A stretch of DNA of 64,000 bases, from assembly GCA_963971285.1 (NCBI GenBank), contig OZ020244.1, forward strand, positions 31,248,001 to 31,312,000, read 5' to 3'. The notes beneath the pieces are model-generated. The model saw nothing but the letters and a program-made list of their open reading frames with translations, did not search any database and was not told the origin of the DNA. Origin of the DNA: Astropecten irregularis (lineage: Eukaryota > Echinodermata > Asteroidea > Paxillosida > Astropectinidae). A program made the position numbers and the translations under genes. Each line of letters opens with the position of its first letter. The stretch's first letter is position 1. This document shows positions 56,843-64,000 of this stretch, one piece after another.

Positions 56843-57892
56843 GGAATACTTATTGCACTTTTCCTACTACATCCACACCTACGCGTTGGCAAGACTTCTT
56901 GAAGTCCGCGTTTCTATCCGGAACTTTTATGGCTATTAGTTCCGGAATTGTTTGCAAAAGTTCCCAAAATGGAGATTGAACAATCCATTAGGTTGATAGG
57001 TTCTGTTTATATAATACGACAGGGAGGGAAATACATGTCTATATGAGTGGGCTTAATTGTTTGTTCCATTTGTTCCAAATGCTGGGCATTTTTCTTTTTC
57101 AATTATGGGATGTTTGGTTTTCTCCTGCGGCACACACGGCTCTACCTACACCATGCCGGCTATTATCATCGTTCACCGAGCTAATGGCACGGGCCAAACT
57201 GCGTCGTGACCTGGCCATCAGCACAATGATTGTCATCGCAAACCACTTCCTTCCCACACACACCGAGCATGAGATGCTCATTACGGAAATTACTCCCCCA
57301 TCACACATCTTCACTTCACCTTTAATCATCTATTAACGTTTACAATTTCAATACTGTGATTTTGTTTTCTGTTAATAGTAGTACGGTGGGGCATTCCCTT
57401 CAGCGCCGTAGGTTACATTGAAAATAGCACATGCGAAATAATGGACTCGACCCAGTTAATGGATACTTCCGCACACGGTAAGACTTTTTGAGAGTTCTAT
57501 ACAAATTTCCTGCATACAAATATGGGTCAAAATGGAAAACAAAATTAAGAAGCTACAAATACACAGTGAATGACGATGCCAAGAACTGTAAAGAACAATA
57601 CAGCTTTGTGCAATTTGATTGTAATAAGTGCAAACAATTACATCTAGCAATTAACATGGCGGTTGAGGATAGGAGATTCTTGGTTGGTCAGCCTGATATC
57701 TGCTCTCATCCGATCTTTAAACGTCTTCCTCTTTATATCATCGGATTTCAAGTGACTTGGGAGTTATTTTATGATACGAATAACACATACGGCCGGCTAA
57801 TCTCCCTTATTGAGTATTGCTTTCCCTAGAATCTGGACAAACTCTGCGTACCATTAATTAATTGACAATACGTACGGTTTCATTGTCCGAAA
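56843..57892. other. No gene recognised
   Basis: A 113-codon frame (57488-57829) begins at TTG and has no motif. A minus frame at 57099-57329 is likewise plain. No splice-supported exon. Confidence 0.4.
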
Positions 57893-58255
57893 CTCAAACC
57901 AAGTCAAGCCAAGCCATACCAAACCAAGCCAAGCCAAGCCAACTGAGCCAAGCCTTAAGCCAAGCCAAGCCAAGCCTTAAGCCAAGCCAAACCAAGCCAA
58001 GCCAAGCCAAGCCAAGTCAAGCCAAGACAAGCCAAACCAAATAAAACCAAACACAAGCAAGCCAAACCAAGCCAAACCCAACACTACGACAAGCCAGACC
58101 AGACCAAACCAAACCAAACCATACCAATCCAATCCAAACCAAACCCAAAAAGGGCCAAGCCAAGCCAAACACAACTAAACCAAGCCAAACCAAACTGCAC
58201 CCAACTAAACCAAACCAAAAAAGGCAAACCAAACCAAAATTTATACCACGCCAAG
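57893..58255. repeat. CCAAG/CCAAA satellite
   Basis: Irregular tandem CCAAG units (AAGCCAAGCCAAACC type), almost G-poor and T-poor on this strand. Long tryptophan/glycine/leucine-rich frames on the minus strand are by-products. Confidence 0.92.
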
Positions 58256-59121
58256 AACTAAAAATGATTGTCACTTACACACCTACATGTATCCATTTAC
58301 ATTTGGTTCCATCTTTTAGGAACATTGGTAACCACAAATTCAAACATCGGTTAAACGGTAAATCACGATCGAGAGAAATTTAAGTGCAGAGATTCCCTTG
58401 ACATTGGAACATTGGATATCACGTTAAACTTATGCAAATTGTTGTGATATTATCACGGACCATTCCTGCATGTCAATAAAACTGTACACATTGACCATTT
58501 GGAGGACGCCTTTTAATCAGGTGACAGCGAAAACGGTCGTGGTCGCTATCTGTTCATCGTTTACTTTCTGCCGATGTCGGAGGTTACCCCCCTTCACTGG
58601 TTAATGCTGGAGTTGCTGCTGAAACAATGGCAACAAGCAGAGTGAACACTAAAGCAAACAGATGTCTCAAAGGTTCATTATAATGAAAGATACGTAACCA
58701 TGGTTATGTCAATTCGAAGAAAGAACAAAGCCAAGAAAAAGAAAGTAAAGACAATCCGCATTAAATGCGACAAATCTCGTCATTGGATAGCTATAGCTCG
58801 GTCTAGTATAAGAGACGTTAAAGCCCGTCCTGGATTGTGTTTCCATCAGCTGGAATTCGCAGACGTATTCTCCAGAATCCGTCTAGATTGTGAGTTGCGG
58901 ATTTTGTTGATGTATTGTCCTACCACAGTATACGATTGTAGATAGTTTGTTGGATAACCGACATTTTGGGTATAGCAGTTCAACCACCTGGTTCGTTTTC
59001 GTGTTCTCGTTTTTTGATCTGTATCATTCTTTATAGAAGTGGTTGTTTAATGTCTGGTATTAATTTTGCTGCCATATTTGATTCCCATATTCGCCTTCTT
59101 TTTGTTTAGAGTTCAGAAAGC
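58256..59121. other. No gene recognised
   Basis: The basic 81-codon frame at 58700-58945 has no recognised motif. Confidence 0.4.
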
Positions 59122-59290
59122 AATGGGAGACATTGGGTGCATTCGTTTAGCTAACACGGGTCAGCCCTTAATGGGAATGGTCGTGCTATACTGCACAGAA
59201 CAAGCGAGAGAATGGGGACGAGGTTGACTGGTGTCGACCCGGGGGAGCTAAACGAATGCACCCTTTGGAGAACCGGTCTTCAAGTCATCT
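59122..59290. mobile_element. F-family element interrupted by a G-family element
   Basis: AATGGGAGACATT before, and TTTGGAGAACCGGTCTTCAAG after, the G copy at 59135-59263. Confidence 0.7.
59135..59263. mobile_element. G-family inverted-repeat element
   Basis: GGGTGCATTCGTTTAGCTAA and AGCTAAACGAATGCACCC pair. The interior is close to 44823-44948. Confidence 0.88.
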
Positions 59291-59707
59291 TGATTTTTAT
59301 GCAACATGTGATGTTACACTACAAATCACTATTGGTGATACTGAACAACTCATCTCAAGATTTAATATGAGTGCTTAGTGTGAACTCCAGCACAGGTGGA
59401 GATATATTCCAGTGATAATTTTCGGAGAACGGTCTGGAAAATCATTAGATACGAAATCATTTGACATCAGAATCGCCGACAACATACAATTGCAATGGCG
59501 AATACTGTACGTACTTTCCCTAGATTCTGCAAAGGACAATCAACTTTTACACAGTCAGACATACGTTATAATGATGAACTGTCATCCGGCAATTATTCAA
59601 AAACTGGTCATTCTTTGGTATGATGGCTTACTTCATATAATTTCAAGGGGCCGGAATATGATAACGGGCTGACGCACTGCTGCCTTGGGCTATACCTGCT
59701 GGCTGGT
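59291..59707. other. No gene recognised
   Basis: The 86-codon frame at 59412-59672 is motif-free. Confidence 0.4.
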
Positions 59708-59978
59708 GTAGCATACCAAAACAGACATCTTCGCACGTTTACCCATAACTTACAGAATATAAAGATGGTGCTGGCAGAAACATACCGTTAAAATTTGTCT
59801 GCCTGAAATGCAGTATATATCCAGATAAGAGTTAAAACCGCACTGTTTTCTCAAAAAGTGGGCACCGTAGTATGGGACTGGACATTTCACAGATTACTGT
59901 TACTGTATCTTCCTTTATATTTTTGCCCATGAATCTGCATTTCTTTGACAAAAACCAAAGTATGAAGTTACCTTAAAG
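59708..59978 (-). mobile_element. A-family element, worn
   Basis: Reverse copy lacking its outer end and centre. It ends ACCAAAGTATGAAGTTACCT. Confidence 0.8.
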
Positions 59979-60751
59979 GACAAATTGTCTAAAGTGGACA
60001 GTACAATTATGACATTGAGGCCAATTAAAGAGGCATTCACTTTGATGTCTATTTGTTTGAATGTTGTTGGGTTGTGTGGGGCTACCGTTCTTTCACCCAT
60101 GCAGGTTTTGCAAAGAGCTTTTCTTACAACTTTTCCTCAAACCACATTTCTTTGCAACGGTCTGCCTGGATGTTCCTCCATCTTATATACAACTCTGACT
60201 GCGATTCAAGAGGAATACCAATTCATACCTTCCACACCACTGAGTTTGTTTCTATTCTTTTTGGCTAGTGTATTCTCACCTAGAATGAATAATAGAGAGG
60301 TTTCTCAAACGAACGGATACGGTTAGGGCGCCGGATACGTCACCGGTATACAGTATCTGTGTACTTATGGCGTCACGGTTTTTCCCGCTATCCGTTATAC
60401 GTCTTCGAGGTATGGATATCTTGCTCGATACGTGTAAATATTAAACGCGTACCGAATATCAGTATTTTCTCCGTTCATTTCTTGTCATGTGTATGATCAG
60501 ATTAAAGAGAAAGGATTTGCTGAACTCGAATATGTCATTTCTATGCATTTCAAAACAATAAGACTAAATTAGCCTCAAAGTCAGGTACAAAAGTGGTTCT
60601 CCGTTGTCGGATATAGACTTCACTATTGCGAAACATCGGATCGGCTGTTGACGTTTACGGATAGCTAAACGTACGCGCGCGTATATGCGTATCCGTTTGC
60701 ATGCGAAACATCCCTGTAGACCTTTCTTTTATTTACAAACACTGGTTGGCA
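59979..60751. other. No gene recognised
   Basis: Overlapping frames at 59985-60326 show no motif. The 60300-60470 part is CG-richer with repeated ATACG words. Confidence 0.4.
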
Positions 60752-61018
60752 AGGCATGGGCGGCCAAAAGTTGCAAATCATTTCTTGACAGACGGCGTGA
60801 CCAACTTCAACGTTTTTGTAAACTTTCCATACTATGTGCAAAATACATACCAGCATTGCTTGTGGTGTTTCCATTACATTCAGCATTATCTTTCAATGTT
60901 TATGAAATGTTGTGTACAAATTGTGGTTATTTTTTATGCCTGGCTTTGATGGCTCGCCATAGTTTCCGCCATGCTGGTTGGCAAAAACTCGGTCTGTGAC
61001 GTTGCAAAAGAAAGGTCT
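60752..61018 (+). repeat. O-family repeat, second copy
   Basis: Matches 37975-38258 in the same orientation, including AAACTTTCCATAC against CAACTTTCCACAG and the closing GACGTTGCAAAAGAAAG. Confidence 0.8.
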
Positions 61019-61029
61019 ATTATTAACCT

Positions 61030-61076
61030 TGAAAAATTGACTGGCGAGGGAATCGAACCGGCGACCTCCTTTGAAA
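61030..61076 (-). mobile_element. tRNA-headed SINE (type 2), fragment
   Basis: TTGACTGGCGAGGGAATCGA followed by ACCGGCGACCTCC matches the B-box end of the family. Confidence 0.6.
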
Positions 61077-62184
61077 TTAAGTCAGTTTCCCTTGTGGTTA
61101 TTTGATGATGATATTATAATTATAAACCTTGTTGTTTGGAGTCGAATAATGCATAGAAATCAAACCCTGTTATGACTTGTATACTATCCCCATCGAGAGG
61201 GTCGTTGGTATAGCCAGACTGTGGTTCTGACGGGATGGGTCTAAACGGCTGATCATTGGATCGTGACGGCCTAATCCAGGAAAGACTCACAGCTCCAGTC
61301 GCCTGATGAGTCGTTAGCATGATAAATGAGGCATTTAACCCATCCAAAACAATCATTAGGCCCAGACGCGATAGCTCAAAAATATAGACCGTAGGGTAAA
61401 TAAAATATGCCCACGGCACGAGCACAGTTGCACCGCAGGTCGGCCGTCTGACACCCACGACCAGACACCGTACTGCACCGCATTAAACCCCTTCCCTGAA
61501 TTTACTCGATAAATGACCACAACAATCGTTAGATGAGGCAATTAAATCTTGCGCAGGGAATGAACAAGCCATTAGCTTACTGAGTCAATAACCCATTCTT
61601 TCATGATTACCCAGCGACAAGCGGGGAAACACTGAACCACGAGGAAATATGATGAAATGAATAAATGCAAACGGAAGTCGTATATTTTCATAATTGTTGT
61701 AAATAGCGCTTATCCAAAGAAAGATTAGTGGTATAATCAGAACAGACTAACTGTTTGATCATCTCACTGACATGAGGTTGGACTTCAACATCTATAGTTT
61801 CGGCTGATAGTCATTAATCGTCCTTACAAGGCTATATAAACCAGAAAGTTCCAGTATACCATACCAGTGTTCTTGCTAGTCTGAGTATCACCCATTCTAC
61901 TCCGTGTCACTACGTACGAACGTCTGATACAATAAAATGTGTGCATGCAAATTGTATGCAACGCGGCATATCAGCCAATCAGATCTGTTTTGATAACATT
62001 TTCCGTCAGGATCGTGAAGGAGGATGTTGATTGGTCAATTTTGCGCGTCCGCGCGGCAGCAGCTATCTTTGTGATAGACGCACTCACCAAACTGTACGAT
62101 AGTAGATGCCCCCTGATTGGTCAAAACTTAGAGGTCAGTGCTGGGTTGGTTTGCATAATTAATCAGGAAATCTGCACGCATGAT
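61077..62184. other. No gene recognised
   Basis: A 112-codon minus frame (61120-61458) has a plausible amino-acid make-up but no motif or splice support. Confidence 0.35.
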
Positions 62185-62228
62185 TGTGATAGACGCTTGC
62201 TCGCTGTACAGCGAGTGCATCTATCACA
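62185..62228. repeat. 44-bp hairpin
   Basis: TGTGATAGA and CTCGCTG on the left pair with CAGCGAG and TCTATCACA on the right. TGTGATAGACGCACTC also occurs alone near 62070. Confidence 0.7.
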
Positions 62229-62557
62229 TAGACTAAGCTCTCGCCCCCTCCCACTATGAAACGATCACCTTTAATTTCCGGTCTAGCAAGCCACGCCCAT
62301 GCCTTTTTACACAAAGTCTGACCGGCATGTGTTGTTCTATTCAATTTTAAAAGCAGAATACCAGCTCCATAAAGTTCGCGTGGCATTTTGAATACTTTCC
62401 CGCGCTGTGCCTGTGACGGCAAAAAAAAAAAAACTTCTGGAAAAGTGTATGCAACTTTCTTGTACAATGCATATGCAATCTATCTTGGTATAAACGTGCG
62501 ACTGCATTCCGTATGGCAGTAAATGCGATGTCGTGAATACTGTGGGATTGCTATAGA

Positions 62558-62806
62558 CCGATCCGACGGCGCGACCATGTAGGTAGAAAACACCAGCCAT
62601 TACTGGAGTGTTCCCGCCCGCCTTTTGTCCGGCAACAAAAGAATTTACGTCCGCTGCACTCTATACTGCAGGGTGTACATACCCTAATCATGGGACGTAT
62701 ACCCTGCAATTATAGAGTGTGGAGGGCGTATATTCTTTTTTGCCGGACAAAAGGTGGACGGGGACACTGCAGTAATGGCGGACGGTATGTCATGCCGTCG
62801 GATTGG
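62558..62806. mobile_element. Foldback element with long imperfect arms
   Basis: ACCGATCCGACGG pairs with CCGTCGGATTGGT, GCCATTACTGGAGTG with CACTGCAGTAATGGC, GCCTTTTGTCCGGCA with TGCCGGACAAAAGG, and CACTCTATACTGCAGGGT with ACCCTGCAATTATAGAGTG. Nearly the whole 249 bp can fold on itself. Confidence 0.85.
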
Positions 62807-63089
62807 TGTATACGACACCCAAAGTCCATGACATACACAAGAAACAACAGAGAACCTTTAGGGGTATGTAATATTTATCGTTTGATATTTTCCCCAGATT
62901 GATATAATTATCAAGGATGTTAGTCTGGTACCTCGTGCAGAGCAACGGTAGCTGAAAACTAACTTCCCCAAGGAACCTGACTTATATCAATCAGATTCCT
63001 TTTAAAGGATGAGATAACAAATATATTTTTGTTTCGTAATATATATTCTGAACTTCTGAATAAGAAAACTAAGCTTCATCAACTTTAAT

Positions 63090-63228
63090 GACAATTTTAC
63101 GAAGCCCTACGATCTATCGTAACTCGAGTTACGAAGTATAATCCATCTTTTTCTACGGAGGGCTGCCATGCTTTATATAAGCATTACGATTGATAGTAAG
63201 TTACGATGAGTTTGGTGAAATCGACCCC
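63090..63228 (+). mobile_element. P-family inverted-repeat element
   Basis: TACGAAGCCCTACGATC, GTAACTCGAGTTACGAAG and the end GTTTGGTGAAATCGACCCC. Confidence 0.8.
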
Positions 63229-63794
63229 TGAGCGTCTCCATAACGGAGTCCTTGACCGCGCGCTCATAGCCAATCAAAACCTTCTTAACCGAACGCCCAA
63301 CCAATCAAATCCTTCATGGGCCTCATTATACATGTACCAGAACGTCACGTTGAGAGTGCGCATTTAACAAAAATAGGCCATTACCCAAAGCCGTATAGAC
63401 TAGCACAGCCATTTTAATATGATGATGCGGACTCCCAAAAGCGCACGTTTTGTTCAAGGTAACAGGTGTTTCAAGAGGGGTGAAGTATCTCAGTCAATTC
63501 TATAGCGAAGGAGCGGGAGATGTATTGATTCGGGAATGAAGTAGGCTCCACAGGGTACGGCCTGCATCCACGCCAACTCCGAAACACCGAGGACATTAAT
63601 TTTAAGGCCTTGAAGAAATCAACGGCTCAAGAGAGCATTTCCAAGAAATATGCCGATTAGAGGCAAGCTGGAACGATTCCTCACGGCCCTAAAATATTAA
63701 GACGTCTGTACGTACATAGAGGAGATCACTGCTATGTTGTTATCCCACTTCTGACACCAATGAGCACAAAACGTTCATTATAGAATTAATCTAA
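63229..63794. other. No gene recognised
   Basis: 63480-63690 is compositionally unlike the surrounding repeats and lacks a frame. It might be conserved non-coding sequence or part of an unrecognised transcript. Confidence 0.3.
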
Positions 63795-63895
63795 TGACAT
63801 AGCTCAGTTGGTAACAACGCTGGTACGGTATTCCGGAGGGCGGTAATATAAATACCGCTCCAGCCATTTGTTCTTTGTTCACTTTTTGATAAATA
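63795..63895 (+). mobile_element. tRNA-headed SINE (type 2), worn
   Basis: ATAGCTCAGTTGGTAACAAC, ACGGTATTCCGGAGGG and TTTGTTCTTTGTTCACTTTT. The B box has decayed. Confidence 0.7.
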
Positions 63896-64000
63896 ACATT
63901 AAGAAAAATTTCTTATAAAAAAAAGAAGTCAATTTTTGATTTTCGACTCTAAAGTTTCTGTAAACGCGCGTGTATTTTGGTTGGGTGGTTGTTGTTGTTC

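Noticed and set aside
57488-57829. 113-codon frame
   Set aside because: Starts at TTG, no motif, no splice support.
57977-58274. Trp/Gly/Leu-rich minus-strand frames resembling membrane proteins
   Set aside because: Antisense of the CCAAG satellite.
58586-58662. Minus-strand signal-peptide-like run (HLFALVFTLLVAIVSAATPA) considered as exon 1 of the cysteine-rich gene
   Set aside because: No in-frame ATG precedes it before a stop, and the nearby GT would leave phase 2 whereas the 54320 exon starts in phase 0.
61120-61458. 112-codon minus frame considered as a membrane or receptor exon
   Set aside because: No family motif and no acceptor/donor pair in phase.
1-64000. CRISPR arrays, bacterial operons, endogenous virus or LTR copies, reverse-transcriptase frames
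   Set aside because: No regular spaced repeats with unique spacers, no LTR pairs, and no polymerase or capsid motifs were seen; the repeats are eukaryotic inverted-repeat elements and SINEs.

Overview
This is a eukaryotic, AT-rich, repeat-dense genomic window. I see no operons, bacterial promoters or viral genes. It carries spliced exons with long introns, tRNA-derived SINEs and many small inverted-repeat DNA elements. The short-element families look like those of echinoderms and sea stars in particular, but that host assignment is an inference from memory, not a search. Most open frames in the window are short chance frames or lie inside repeats.

Two protein-coding loci are well supported. 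(1) On the + strand, four exons at 25640-25857, 28352-28555, 30105-30194 and 31482-31674 join in frame with consensus GT/AG borders. They encode the C-terminal 234 residues of an ADP-ribosylglycohydrolase (ARH/DraG-like) protein. Its N-terminal part, with the first acidic metal cluster, was not found and may lie beyond the left edge. The second metal motif, normally G-D-x-D-[ST], reads G-R-D-S-P-S, so catalysis is doubtful. (2) On the - strand, 54081-54320 is the last coding exon of a small secreted protein with the ten-cysteine prokineticin/Dickkopf-Cys2/colipase-type pattern. Its signal-peptide exon was not identified. Two weaker coding candidates are a 53-codon frame at 17069-17230 and a possible first coding exon at 41495-41538.

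The rest is mainly a graveyard of non-autonomous DNA transposons and SINEs. The dominant family, called A here, has roughly 26 whole or partial copies of about 370 bp. It has 19-bp terminal inverted repeats, TTAA at its borders and a central GATC palindrome. Families B and C share its right half. Other elements are hAT-type copies with clean 8-bp target duplications (37141-37344, 39854-40230), a mariner-type element flanked by TA (40585-41027), three tRNA-headed SINE families, and about fifteen short inverted-repeat families (D to Y here). There is also a 41-bp minisatellite of 18 units (14097-14834) that creates long spurious frames, a CCAAG satellite (57893-58255) and several long G or C runs.

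Layout: 1-25 kb is repeats with no firm gene; 25.6-31.7 kb is the ARH-like gene with repeat-filled introns; 31.7-49.5 kb is dense repeats, including nested insertions near 37.1 and 42.7-43.5 kb; 49.5-54.1 kb is the most repeat-poor stretch and leads into the cysteine-rich exon; 54.4-64 kb is mixed repeats. Letter names for repeat families are labels for this report only.
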